Shown piece by piece: positions 17,903 through 26,953 of a stretch of 64,000 nt of DNA (positions are counted from its first letter, which is position 1; each line of letters begins with the position of its first letter). The notes below the pieces were generated by a model that was given only the letters and a program-made list of their open reading frames with translations, made no database searches and was not told where the DNA came from. This stretch comes from Pseudomonas fluorescens (GTDB lineage Bacteria; Pseudomonadota; Gammaproteobacteria; Pseudomonadales; Pseudomonadaceae), in contig NZ_CP008896.1 of assembly GCF_000730425.1 (NCBI RefSeq), forward strand, positions 434,001 to 498,000. Reading direction: 5' to 3'. A program made the translations under genes and the position numbers.

Positions 17903-18793
17903 TCACAAGCGCTCCAGGGCGCTGAACTGCTGGTTCAACCATTGATACAACTGGGTCACCGCCCGCGACATCTGAGCGCGATGGGGGCAGGCGAAGCTCA
18001 ACGGGTACACATCGCCGGGAACCTGCGGCAACAGCACCACCAGCCGATGTGCCTGCACATCGGCGTACACATCCAGCCAGCATTTGTAGGCGATGCCTTC
18101 ACCGGCGACGGCCCAGCGCCGTACTACATCGGCGTCGTCGCTGAACAGGGGGCCGGTGACGTGCACGGTCTGCTCGCCCAATGCCCAGCGGTCATGCAGG
18201 CGACCGTTTTGCAGGTACAGCAGGCACGGGTGGCCGGGCAGGTCGTCGACGCACGACGGTGCGCCATGGCGTGCCACGTAATCCGGCGACGCTACCAAGA
18301 CCCGGCGATTCCAGGGCGCCAGGGGCAGGGCGATGTAATTGGCGTCCTCGTTCCAGCCGTAACGCAAGGCCACGTCCACCGGGTCGCGAAACAGGTTGGT
18401 GACCTGGTCCGACACCAGAAAGCGCAGGGTCAGCCCAGGGTGCAGGCGGCGGAACTCGGTGAGCATCGGCAGCAGAATATTGCGCCCCAGGTCCGACGGC
18501 GCAGCGATCTGCAACGTACCTTGCAGCGGCGCGTTATCGCCGCGCAAGCGCTCGCGCCCCAGCGTCAACTGCTCCAGCACGCCACGGGCAGTGGGCAGGT
18601 ACTGTTCGCCCTCGGCGCTCAAGCGCAGGCTGCGGGTGGTGCGGGTAAACAGGCGCACCTCCAGTTCCCGCTCCAGGCGCTTGATGGCTGCCGCGACCTG
18701 GCCCGGCAACAGGTTGGCCTCAACCGCTGCTGCGGTGAAGCTGCCCAGTGCCGCGCTGCGCAGGAACAGCCCGAGATCATCGATGCGGATCAT
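17903..18793 (-). CDS. LysR-family transcriptional regulator
   Basis: The protein is 296 aa from the ATG at 18793 (MIRIDDLGLF), preceded by GGAG five bases upstream; the upstream in-frame extension is rejected. The HTH spans ~4-62 (GSFTAAAVEANLLPGQVAAA) and is followed by a substrate-binding domain. It is divergent from the zinc-type alcohol dehydrogenase gene 113 bp away, which it probably regulates. Confidence 0.88.
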   Translation of the reverse strand: MIRIDDLGLFLRSAALGSFTAAAVEANLLPGQVAAAIKRLERELEVRLFTRTTRSLRLSAEGEQYLPTARGVLEQLTLGRERLRGDNAPLQGTLQIAAPSDLGRNILLPMLTEFRRLHPGLTLRFLVSDQVTNLFRDPVDVALRYGWNEDANYIALPLAPWNRRVLVASPDYVARHGAPSCVDDLPGHPCLLYLQNGRLHDRWALGEQTVHVTGPLFSDDADVVRRWAVAGEGIAYKCWLDVYADVQAHRLVVLLPQVPGDVYPLSFACPHRAQMSRAVTQLYQWLNQQFSALERL

Positions 18794-18905
18794 TTTCACT
18801 CCAGCGATGAAAGTGTTGCTGCATTTTGTCGATTTTTCTTCGCCCTGGGAACGGTAAAGATGCAAGCCATCGAGGGCCATCGCCCGTCATCAACCGTGAG
18901 TCCCC

Positions 18906-19916
18906 ATGAAAGCAATCACCTTTACCCAGCATGGCCTGCCCATCGACGATCCGCGCTCGCTGATCGATGTGACGATCGACGCGCCCCAACCGGGCCCCAG
19001 GGACCTGCTGGTGCAAGTGCAGGCAGTGGCGGTCAACCCGATCGATACCAAGGTCCGCTCCGGCGCCTATGCCCAGCAATCGAACATCCTCGGCTGGGAC
19101 GCGGCGGGCATCGTGAGCCAGGTAGGCGCCGACGTCAGCCTGTTCAAGCCGGGCGACGCGGTGTACTACGCAGGCTCCCTGATCCGTGCCGGCAGCTACA
19201 GCCAATTGCAGGTGGTTGACGAGCGCCTCGTCGGCCACCGGCCCCGTACCGTAGACGCCGCCCACGCCGCCGCCTTGCCGCTGACCTCGATCACCGCCTG
19301 GGAGTTGCTGTTCGACCGCCTGGGCGTGACCGAAGGCGGTGGCCGGGACGATGTACTGCTGGTGGTCGGTGCCGGCGGCGGCGTGGGCTCGATCCTGGTG
19401 CAACTGGCCCGTCAACTCACCCACATGACCGTGATCGGCACCGCTTCGCGCCCGGAGACTGCCGAGTGGGTCCAGCGCATGGGCGCCCATCATGTGATCG
19501 ACCATCGCCGGCCCCTGCTGGCCCAGCTCCAGGCGCTGGGAATTGCGGCGGTCAGCCATGTCGCCAGCCTCACCCATACCCAGGAATATCTGGCACAGCT
19601 GGTGGAAGTGCTGCGCCCACAAGGGCGGCTGGGGCTGATCGACGATCCGGCCAGCCTGGATGTCATGCCGCTCAAGCTCAAATCCTTGTCCTTGCACTGG
19701 GAACTGATGTTCACCCGCTCGCTGTTTGAAACGGCGGACATGATCCAGCAACACCACCTGCTCAACCGGGTGGCGCAACTGATCGACCAAGGCGTGCTGC
19801 ACACCACCCTCGGCGCGCATTTTGGTGCGATCAACGCCGCCAATATGCGCAGCGCCCATGCCCTGGTGGAAAGCGGCAAGGCGCGGGGCAAGATTGTGCT
19901 TGAGAATTTCCAATGA
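18906..19916 (+). CDS. Zinc-binding-type alcohol dehydrogenase / quinone oxidoreductase family
   Basis: This 336-aa MDR-superfamily reductase has an N-terminal GroES-like domain (AVNPIDTKVRSGAY) and an NADPH-binding Rossmann motif GAGGGVGS near 155. It lacks the catalytic and structural zinc cysteines, so it is probably a quinone or enone reductase. It is divergent from a LysR gene and translationally coupled (ATGA at 19913-19916) to the ABM monooxygenase, suggesting a small detoxification operon for quinones or electrophiles. Confidence 0.87.
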   Translation: MKAITFTQHGLPIDDPRSLIDVTIDAPQPGPRDLLVQVQAVAVNPIDTKVRSGAYAQQSNILGWDAAGIVSQVGADVSLFKPGDAVYYAGSLIRAGSYSQLQVVDERLVGHRPRTVDAAHAAALPLTSITAWELLFDRLGVTEGGGRDDVLLVVGAGGGVGSILVQLARQLTHMTVIGTASRPETAEWVQRMGAHHVIDHRRPLLAQLQALGIAAVSHVASLTHTQEYLAQLVEVLRPQGRLGLIDDPASLDVMPLKLKSLSLHWELMFTRSLFETADMIQQHHLLNRVAQLIDQGVLHTTLGAHFGAINAANMRSAHALVESGKARGKIVLENFQ

Positions 19917-20299
19917 ACACCCTGATCAAAGCCCTCGGCTTGTCGCTGTGCGTCATGCTCGCCGGCTGCATCAGCCAAGCCACCCATGGAGTCGCCAACA
20001 TGAGCAAACCCCTGATATCCATCGCCGTACTCAAGGCCAAGCCGGGCCAGGAGCAAGCGCTCAAGGCCGGCCTGCTGGCATTGGTCGAACCGACCCGCAC
20101 CGAGCCTGGCAACCTGGATTACGTGCTGTTCGAACTGCGTGATGAACCAGGCACGTTCTATATGCGTGAAGCGTTCAAGGACCAGGCAGCCCTCGATGCG
20201 CATTTTGCGATGCCGTACTTCCAGCGCTTTGCCGCGACGGCGGATGACTTGCTGCGGGAACCGCTGAAGCTGATCTTTCTGGAGCAAGTGTCCAACTGA
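19913..20299 (+). CDS. Antibiotic-biosynthesis-monooxygenase (ABM) domain protein with two possible starts
   Basis: The frame from the ATGA-coupled start at 19913 encodes 128 aa. The first ~20 residues look like a lipoprotein signal (LAGC lipobox at ~17-20). A second in-frame ATG at 20000 has GGAG eight bases upstream and yields ~99 aa, exactly the normal size of a cytosolic ABM/YgiN-type quinol monooxygenase (ISIAVLKAKPGQEQAL, then FYMREAFKDQ). Both starts look usable. It partners with the quinone-oxidoreductase-like ADH. Confidence 0.82.
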   Translation: MNTLIKALGLSLCVMLAGCISQATHGVANMSKPLISIAVLKAKPGQEQALKAGLLALVEPTRTEPGNLDYVLFELRDEPGTFYMREAFKDQAALDAHFAMPYFQRFAATADDLLREPLKLIFLEQVSN

Positions 20300-20318
20300 A
20301 GCGGGGTGCCTGATAGAT

Positions 20319-20391
20319 CGTTATCGCCGGCAAGCCGGCTCCTGCACGAGGCGTGGTTATCCCAGCAGGAGCCGGCTTGCCGGCGATAGCG
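20319..20391. repeat. REP inverted repeat pair
   Basis: TTATCGCCGGCAAGCCGGCTCCTGC and GCAGGAGCCGGCTTGCCGGCGATAGC are exact complements over ~24 bases with a ~19-base loop, between the convergent ABM and nrdB genes. Confidence 0.8.
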
Positions 20392-20406
20392 TCGGGTCAG
20401 GCTCGA

Positions 20407-21657
20407 TCAATCCCAGCTCAACGCCCCACCTGTCTGATACTCGATCACTCGCGTCTCGAAGAAGTTCTTCTCTTTCTTCAAGTCCATGATCTCGCTCATC
20501 CACGGGAACGGGTTGGTGGTCCCTGGGTACTCTTCCTTCAAGCCAATCTGCGACAGGCGACGGTTGGCGATGAACTTGAGGTAGTCCTCCATCATGGCCG
20601 CGTTCATGCCCAGCACGCCGCGTGGCATGGTGTCGCGCGCGTATTCGATCTCCAGCTGGGTCCCTTGCAGGATCATCTGGGTCGCTTCTTCCTTCATTTC
20701 GGCATCCCACAGGTGTGGGTTTTCGATTTTGATCTGGTTGATCACGTCGATGCCGAAGTTCAGGTGCATCGACTCGTCGCGCAGGATGTACTGGAACTGC
20801 TCGGCCACGCCGGTCATTTTGTTGCGCCGGCCCATGGACAGGATCTGGGTGAAGCCGCAGTAGAAGAAGATGCCTTCCAGCACGCAGTAGTAGGCGACCA
20901 GGTTGCGCAGCAGTTCTTTATCGGTGTCGACGGTGCCGGTCTCGAACTTCGGATCGGAGATCGAGCGGGTGTATTTCAGGCCCCAGGCGGCCTTTTTGGC
21001 GACCGATGGGATCTCGTGGTACATGTTGAAGATCTCGCCTTCATCCATGGCCAGCGATTCGATGCAGTACTGGTAGGCGTGGGTGTGGATCGCTTCCTCG
21101 AAGGCCTGGCGCAGGATGTACTGGCGGCACTCGGGGTTGGTGATCAGGCGGTACACGGCCAGGACCAGGTTGTTGGCGACCAGGGAGTCGGCGGTGGAGA
21201 AGAAGCCCAGGTTGCGCATGACGATGCGACGTTCGTCGTCAGTCAGGCCTTCGGGGTTTTTCCACAGGGCGATGTCGGCGGTCATGTTGACCTCTTGCGG
21301 CATCCAGTGGTTGGCGCAGCCGTCGAGGTATTTCTGCCAGGCCCAGTCGTACTTGAAGGGCACGAGTTGGTTGAGGTCGGCGCGGCAGTTGATCATGCGT
21401 TTTTCGTCAACGGCGACACGGGCACTGGCGCCTTCAAGCTCGGCGAGGCCTTCGGCGATGTCGAGTTTGTCCAGGGCGGCCTTGGCCCGCACGATGGCGG
21501 CGGAGTCATTGGCGGTCACGGCGCGGGCTTCGATGGCCGCGGCAGCGCCGGCACCGTCGAGGCGGTCCATGTTGGCTTCGGTGGCGTGGCCGGCGTTGGC
21601 GCCACGGATCACGGCTGCACTGGTGTCTTCGTTGTCGACTTCATCCCAACTCAGCAT
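20407..21657 (-). CDS. nrdB: Class Ia ribonucleotide reductase, beta (radical) subunit
   Basis: NrdB carries the diferric-tyrosyl radical that NrdA needs to reduce ribonucleotides. The protein is 416 aa from the ATG at 21657 (AAGGAG upstream). [10 protein letters not shown] at ~187-195 supplies iron ligands E188 and H191 and the radical Tyr195; [10 protein letters not shown] supplies the second Glu/His pair. A ~70-residue N-terminal extension compared with E. coli is normal in pseudomonads. nrdA is not adjacent, and the gene has its own pair of NrdR-like boxes. Confidence 0.95.
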   Translation of the reverse strand: MLSWDEVDNEDTSAAVIRGANAGHATEANMDRLDGAGAAAAIEARAVTANDSAAIVRAKAALDKLDIAEGLAELEGASARVAVDEKRMINCRADLNQLVPFKYDWAWQKYLDGCANHWMPQEVNMTADIALWKNPEGLTDDERRIVMRNLGFFSTADSLVANNLVLAVYRLITNPECRQYILRQAFEEAIHTHAYQYCIESLAMDEGEIFNMYHEIPSVAKKAAWGLKYTRSISDPKFETGTVDTDKELLRNLVAYYCVLEGIFFYCGFTQILSMGRRNKMTGVAEQFQYILRDESMHLNFGIDVINQIKIENPHLWDAEMKEEATQMILQGTQLEIEYARDTMPRGVLGMNAAMMEDYLKFIANRRLSQIGLKEEYPGTTNPFPWMSEIMDLKKEKNFFETRVIEYQTGGALSWD

Positions 21658-21774
21658 GAAATACTCCTTCCTGGTCTGTTCTGACGGCGTATGCAACCGT
21701 CTAAAAATAGGCAATTTGCAGGCTTCAAGGCATTGAAATGCTGCGCATAGTGTGGTCGGGTTTAAACGCCTATT

Positions 21775-21822
21775 CACACTATATAGTGGTCGTTTTTGTT
21801 TGTGGGCACACTATATGGTGTG
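21775..21822. promoter_or_regulatory. Two NrdR-like boxes upstream of nrdB
   Basis: CACTATATAGTG (21777-21788, perfect palindrome) and CACACTATATGGTGTG (21807-21822) have centres 32 bp apart, three helical turns. Tandem helically phased boxes built on ACACTATAT are the hallmark of NrdR, the ATP/dATP-sensing repressor of RNR genes. The spacer between half-sites is shorter than the E. coli consensus, so the match is good but not canonical. Confidence 0.65.
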
Positions 21823-21871
21823 TTTTCCAGGCGGTCAACGCACAAGATCAGACCAGGAGGGTGGCCCGCAT

Positions 21872-21957
21872 CTGTAGGAGCCGGCTTGCCGGCGATAGCC
21901 ATTTTGATGCGTGCGCTGAATGAAAGGGCCTCATTGCCGGCAAGCCGGCTCCTACGG
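21872..21957. repeat. REP inverted repeat pair
   Basis: CTGTAGGAGCCGGCTTGCCGG and its complement ending CCGGCTCCTACGG flank a ~31-base loop, between the nrdB promoter and the remnant TonB receptor. The remainder of the 334-bp gap between those two genes holds only the NrdR-like boxes. Confidence 0.78.
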
Positions 21958-21991
21958 TGGGGCGGTGTGGTTTGGCAGGGCGTGCTTGGGC

Positions 21992-22870
21992 TTAGAAACG
22001 GCTGGTCACGCTCATGCCGACGGTGCGTGGGTCGCCATAAGTGATCACGTACTGCCCCAGCCCACCGTTTGGCCGGCCATGCACCTGGTAGCGGCGGTCG
22101 GTGAGGTTGTTGACGAAGCCGGTGACGCTGAGTTTTTCATCGGCGCTGTACCAGCTCAGGCGGCTGTTGACCAAGGTGTAGTGGGCTTGGCTGAGGGTCT
22201 TGTCGGCACTGCTCTGGCGGTCGGCGAGGAAGTATTCCTTATCGCGAAAACTTGCATCGGCACCGACCACCAGCTTGCCGCCGACTTGCAGTGGGAGGGT
22301 GTAGTCGCCACCCAGCGACACCACATTGCGCGGCGAGCGCACAAAGCTGTTGCCACTGTAGTCACCGGTGACCGCCCCGGTGTTGGGGTTGGTGTTCTTG
22401 AAGTCGGTGTATTGGGTATCGAGGAACGACACCGCTGCACGCAGGTGCAGGTAGTCGGTGGGTTGGCCTTCCAGTTCCAGCTCGGCGCCCTTGACCTTGC
22501 CTTTGGCGCCATTGGTCAGCGCGGTGGTCAACACGCCGTTGTTGACCGTCAGCAGGTTGACCTGAATATCCGAGTAGTCGTAATAGAAAATATTGGCGTT
22601 GGCCGTCAGGCGGCGGTTGAACCACTCGGACTTGACGCCGAACTCATAGGCGTCGAGCTGCTCCGGGTCCACCGTGGTCAACTGCGCCAGGCTGGTGGAC
22701 AACCCGGTATTGAACCCACCGGAACGGAAGCCGTGGGCATAGCGAAAGAACACCCGCACGTTGTCATTGATCCGGTATTCCGGGGTCACGTCATAGGTCC
22801 AGGCTTCCCAGGTCTTGTTCTCCTGGCGGCTGCCATTGGTGCCGCTGCCCGCCAGGGGCTCCCGCCGCAG
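21992..22870 (-). pseudogene. TonB-dependent receptor, C-terminal ~290 residues only
   Basis: The frame encodes outer-membrane beta-barrel strands ending in the expected C-terminal aromatic (TVGMSVTSRF). Typical barrel features are YAHGFRSGGFNTG and FVNNLTDRRY. It has no signal peptide, STN, plug domain or TonB box. The frame continues upstream from 22789 without a proper start (…NKTWEAWTYDVTP) until it meets the TGA that ends the LLM monooxygenase at 22871. An upstream deletion has therefore fused the 3' end of a receptor gene to the end of an unrelated gene. It is unlikely to be functional. Confidence 0.85.
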
Positions 22871-24022
22871 TCAGGCACTGGCGCGCAAAGGTTGGCTGGC
22901 TGCCCGCTGATGCACCAGCGGCAGGACTTCCTGGCCAATGCGCAGGGCTTCCTCCAGGTGCGGGTTGCCGGCGAGGATAAAGGTCGAGAAGCCGGCGTCG
23001 CGGTATTCCACCAGGCGTTCGGCAATGTTCTGGTGACTGCCCACCAGGCCCACGGTGGGGCCTGGCTTGGCCTTGGCAAATCCGGCCCACAGGTTAGGGC
23101 CGATGATCAGGTCGTCGAAACGGTCGACATTCTGGTGATAGGCCGTCTGGCGCGCTGCGCCCACCGAGTCCGAACCGCTGGTGAAACCCTTGGCGACCAC
23201 GCTGCTCTTGCCATCGAGCTTGTCGAACTGGCGGCGCAGGTCTTTCCAGGCCAGTTCTTCGGTTTCCCGGTCAAACAGGTCGACCCGCAGGCCGAAGCGC
23301 ACGCTGCGCCCCTGTTTGTCTGCCAGCTCACGAACCCGCTCGATATGCGGCTTGAGCTTGTCGAGGGGCTCGGCCCAATTGAGGTACACATCGGCATGCT
23401 GGGCGGCCACCCCCAGGGCGGCATCGGAGAACCCGGAAAAATACACCCCCGGCTTGCGCTCATGCTGCAGGCCAGGGGGCAGGGCGCCGTTGTCCAGTTG
23501 GTAGATATCGCCGTCATAGGAGAATTTTTCCTGCTCCCACAGGCCCTGGATGATGTCGAGGAACTCCCCGGTGCGCTGGTAGCGCAGGTCGTGTTCGAGG
23601 AAATCCCCATTGGCCCGCTGGCTGGCCGGGTTGCCACCGGTGATGATGTTCCAGTCCAGGCGGCCACGGCTCAGGTTCTGCAGGATCGCCGCTTGCTGCG
23701 CGGCGTAGGCGGGCAGGGTCCAGGTGGCCTGGAAGGCGATCAGGAACCGGATGCGCCGGGTTTCCCGGGCCAGCGCGGCGGCGACGATCCATGGCTCGGG
23801 CCCGGTGGGCAGCAGCGCCCCTTCGAAACCGGCCAGCTCGGCGGCCTTGGCCACCTGGGCGATGTAGTCGATATAGGTGAACCCGTCCGGCTCGCCATTG
23901 GGCAGGTGCCCCGGGGCGATATGGCCGGGGCGGTGCTGTGCGCTGCCCCGGTTGTGTTTGTCCGTGCTCAACTGCGGACCATCGGTGCCCAGCGGCAGGC
24001 GCCAGAAAAATTCAGTGCTCAT
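22871..24022 (-). CDS. LLM-class FMN-dependent monooxygenase, alkanesulfonate monooxygenase-like
   Basis: This 383-aa protein starts at the ATG at 24022 (AGGAG five bases upstream). The luciferase-like TIM barrel resembles SsuD: GFEGALLPTGPEPWIVAA, FQATWTLPAYAAQQ, RLDWNIITGG and VGSHQNIAERLVEYRDAG. Such enzymes use FMNH2 and O2 to desulfonate alkanesulfonates or oxidise related compounds; a reductase partner is not adjacent. Its stop codon lies at the breakpoint of the truncated TonB receptor. The C-terminus (QPLRASA) may be native or slightly altered by the deletion. Confidence 0.87.
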   Translation of the reverse strand: MSTEFFWRLPLGTDGPQLSTDKHNRGSAQHRPGHIAPGHLPNGEPDGFTYIDYIAQVAKAAELAGFEGALLPTGPEPWIVAAALARETRRIRFLIAFQATWTLPAYAAQQAAILQNLSRGRLDWNIITGGNPASQRANGDFLEHDLRYQRTGEFLDIIQGLWEQEKFSYDGDIYQLDNGALPPGLQHERKPGVYFSGFSDAALGVAAQHADVYLNWAEPLDKLKPHIERVRELADKQGRSVRFGLRVDLFDRETEELAWKDLRRQFDKLDGKSSVVAKGFTSGSDSVGAARQTAYHQNVDRFDDLIIGPNLWAGFAKAKPGPTVGLVGSHQNIAERLVEYRDAGFSTFILAGNPHLEEALRIGQEVLPLVHQRAASQPLRASA

Positions 24023-24207
24023 GGGTGCTCCTGAGTCAGTCATGCAAGGTGCGAGGACCTGTTGCAGGTGGGATTGCAACCGCCATGCCATGGCGGCTGC
24101 GGCCCCAGTAGGCGGGGGGGATACCTGTGGATGGGGGGAAGTGCGATGCGGGGATTGCCTCTACAGCAACACCTGAGCAGCAGTGGGTGTTCAGCGGGCA
24201 GCACAAA

Positions 24208-24861
<654 letters not shown>

Positions 24862-24950
24862 GGGGACTCCGTGGGGCAGTCATTAGGAATAACCGGGTAG
24901 AGCAAGAGCTGGGCCAAGGCACGGGCCACGTAAAATCAGAGCTGCAGCAC

Positions 24951-25015
24951 CTAAAGGGTTAAAATGACCCTGCCATTAAGGGTTTTTTTAACCCTTTAAT
25001 GGTTATTTAAACCCT
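24951..25015. promoter_or_regulatory. Cluster of AAGGGTT / AACCCTT heptamers
   Basis: TAAAGGGTTA (24952), TTAAGGGTT (24976), TAACCCTTTAA (24989) and TTTAAACCC (25007) pack four related heptamers into 65 bp. The middle pair forms a hairpin with a T-rich loop. It is AT-rich against GC-rich surroundings and lies upstream of both the small minus-strand frame and nnrS. It could be an operator array or a rho-independent-terminator-like stem. Confidence 0.35.
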
Positions 25016-25027
25016 CATCAACAATCC

Positions 25028-25120
25028 CATGTAGGCGCTGGCTTGCCTGCGATGCAGGCTCCTCGGTCTTGCAGTAGAACCGCAGCGCTGCCATCGCAGG
25101 CAAGCCAGCTCCCACATGGG
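25028..25120. repeat. REP inverted repeat pair
   Basis: CATGTAGGCGCTGGCTTGCCTGCGATG and CCATCGCAGGCAAGCCAGCTCCCACATG face each other upstream of nnrS, with a ~35-base loop. This variant has CTGCGATG where most other copies have CCGGCGATG. Confidence 0.7.
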
Positions 25121-25207
25121 ATGGCGGCGCCTCCGGGGTTCGGCCCGGGCCTTGCAACGCCAATCCTGCGACGGCCCCCAGGATATTGCCCCGCCTCGAA
25201 GCCCGGC

Positions 25208-25221
25208 TTGATCTGCGACAA
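25208..25221. promoter_or_regulatory. Near-consensus ANR/DNR (FNR-type) box upstream of nnrS
   Basis: TTGATCTGCGACAA matches the TTGAT-N4-(A/G)TCAA consensus of ANR/DNR with one mismatch (A for T in the right half). It lies 59-72 bp upstream of the nnrS ATG, a plausible activator position for oxygen- or NO-responsive expression. Confidence 0.5.
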
Positions 25222-25279
25222 GGGCCAGGCGCGGGCAATCCCGGATGATCGGGCCGGCAATGACTTGAGGAGTGGTGGT

Positions 25280-26467
25280 ATGCACGTGCTGGATCGACGC
25301 AAGGCCATGTCGATAACCCCGCTGTTTCGCCTGGCCTTCCGGCCATTTTTCCTCGGTGGCTGCCTGTTGGCGCTGCTGGCGGTTCCCCTGTGGCTGCTGG
25401 CCCTGGCTGGCGAAGTGGGCTGGCAGCCGGCGGGTGGCTGGCTGGCGTGGCATCGTCATGAACTGCTGTTCGGTTTTGCCTTGGCGATCATCGGCGGGTT
25501 CCTGTTGACGGCGGTGCAGACCTGGACCGGCCGCCCCGGTATCAGCGGTGCGCCTCTTGCAGTACTGGCCGGCTTATGGCTGGGCGCGCGCCTGGCCTGG
25601 CTGTTCAACCTACCGTGGCCGCTGCTGGCCTTGCTGGAGCTGAGCTTTCCCTTGGCCGTCGCCGGTTTGATGGGCTGGACCCTGTACAACGTACGGCAAC
25701 AGCGCAACTACCCGATTGTGCTGGTCCTGCTGTTGTTGACCCTGGCCGATGCCCTGTCTCTGTATGGCTTGCTGCGCAATGACGAAGGCTGGCAACGCCA
25801 GGCGGTGCTGACCGGGCTGTGGCTGGTGGCGGCGATGATGGGCTTGATCGGCGGGCGGGTGATCCCGTTTTTCACCCAGCGTGGCCTGGGGCGCACTGCC
25901 GCGGTGAAGCCCCGGCCATGGCTGGATCACCTGCTGTTGGGTGGCTCGGCAGGGGTTGCGCTGCTGTACGCCAGTGGCCTGGCATTGACCCCCAGCCTGT
26001 GGGTGGGCCTGCTGTTCGGCTTGCTGGGGCTTGGCCACCTGCTGCGCCTGGTGCGCTGGCACGACCGTGGCCTGTGGCGCGTGCCGTTGCTGTGGTCGCT
26101 GCACCTGGCCTATGCCTGGCTGGCCGTGGCTTGCCTGGGCATGACGCTGTGGCATTGGGGTGTGCCGCTGAACCCGAGCCTGGCGGTGCATGCGCTGACG
26201 GTCGGGGCAATGGGCGGGTTGATCCTGGCGATGATCGCGCGGGTCAGCCTGGGCCATACCGGTCGGCCCTTGACGCCGCCCACGGGCATGACCCTGGCGT
26301 TTATCCTTTTGAACCTGGCCTGCCTGAGCCGGGTGTTGCTGGTGCTGATCTGGCCTTATGCGGCGCTATGGCTGGCGGGTGTGTGCTGGACCCTGGGCCT
26401 TGGCGTGTATCTATGGCGCTACGCACCGATGCTGTGGCGCGCACGCGTTGACGGCCATCCCGGCTAG
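25280..26467 (+). CDS. nnrS: NnrS family haem/copper membrane protein
   Basis: This 395-aa protein has about 12 transmembrane helices. The ATG at 25280 is preceded by AGGAG. NnrS hallmarks are FRPFFLGG, the WHRHELLFGF histidines, GGFLLTAVQTWTG, GRVIPFFTQRG and HALTVGAMGGLILAMIARV. NnrS is linked to denitrification and relieves nitrosative stress, possibly by limiting dinitrosyl-iron damage. Here it survives next to a broken norB, downstream of a DNR-like box. Confidence 0.92.
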   Translation: MHVLDRRKAMSITPLFRLAFRPFFLGGCLLALLAVPLWLLALAGEVGWQPAGGWLAWHRHELLFGFALAIIGGFLLTAVQTWTGRPGISGAPLAVLAGLWLGARLAWLFNLPWPLLALLELSFPLAVAGLMGWTLYNVRQQRNYPIVLVLLLLTLADALSLYGLLRNDEGWQRQAVLTGLWLVAAMMGLIGGRVIPFFTQRGLGRTAAVKPRPWLDHLLLGGSAGVALLYASGLALTPSLWVGLLFGLLGLGHLLRLVRWHDRGLWRVPLLWSLHLAYAWLAVACLGMTLWHWGVPLNPSLAVHALTVGAMGGLILAMIARVSLGHTGRPLTPPTGMTLAFILLNLACLSRVLLVLIWPYAALWLAGVCWTLGLGVYLWRYAPMLWRARVDGHPG

Positions 26468-26477
26468 GAGAGCGAGC

Positions 26478-26915
26478 ATGCTGTATTCGTGGTTGTTGAT
26501 TGTGCATCTGCTGGCGGCCATCGCCTTTATCGGCACGCTGTTCTTCGAGGTCTTCATCTGGCACCGCGCCCGCGAAGCGCTGGCGTGGTCGGCGCAGTTC
26601 ACCTGCGAACAAGCCATTGCCCGACGTGCGCGGCAGGTGCTGCATGGTGTGGTGCTGCTGTTGTATGGCGCAGGTTTCGGCCTGGCCTGGCATTACCGCG
26701 GCGTGCTGGGCGCGCCATGGGCCAGCCATTTTTCTGCGATGTTGAGCCTCAAGATCGTGTTGGCGCTGAGCATCATCGGTCATTACCTGTTGCTTGCGTA
26801 CTGGCTGGCGCAAAAGCGCCTGGCCCCCGTGCGGGCGGTGTGGATCCGCCGCAGCATCCTTGGGCACATGGTGTTGATCGTGATCCTGGCCAAGCTGATG
26901 CTGCGCCCCCTGTAA
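26478..26915 (+). CDS. Small four-helix membrane protein next to nnrS
   Basis: This protein of 145 aa starts at the ATG at 26478 (GGAG upstream), 10 bp after nnrS, so it is almost certainly in its operon. About four helices are predicted, with histidines near the helix ends (HLLAAIAFIGTLFFEVFIWHR, LHGVVLLLY, IIGHYLLL, LGHMVLIVILAK), suggesting haem or metal binding as in CopD-like proteins. Its role is likely tied to NnrS (inference). Confidence 0.75.
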   Translation: MLYSWLLIVHLLAAIAFIGTLFFEVFIWHRAREALAWSAQFTCEQAIARRARQVLHGVVLLLYGAGFGLAWHYRGVLGAPWASHFSAMLSLKIVLALSIIGHYLLLAYWLAQKRLAPVRAVWIRRSILGHMVLIVILAKLMLRPL

Positions 26916-26920
26916 TGATC

Positions 26921-26953
26921 CGTAGGAGCCGGCAAGCCGACTCCTACAGGGGA
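26921..26953. terminator. Short REP-derived hairpin after the nnrS operon
   Basis: GTAGGAGCCGGC and GCCGACTCCTAC pair almost perfectly with almost no loop, just past the stop of the small membrane protein gene. It is a collapsed REP that could stop or stabilise the transcript ends of both converging frames. Confidence 0.4.

Noticed and set aside
21920..24034. 704-codon plus-strand open frame
   Set aside because: It is the antisense shadow of the LLM monooxygenase and TonB remnant; no ribosome site or recognisable domain.
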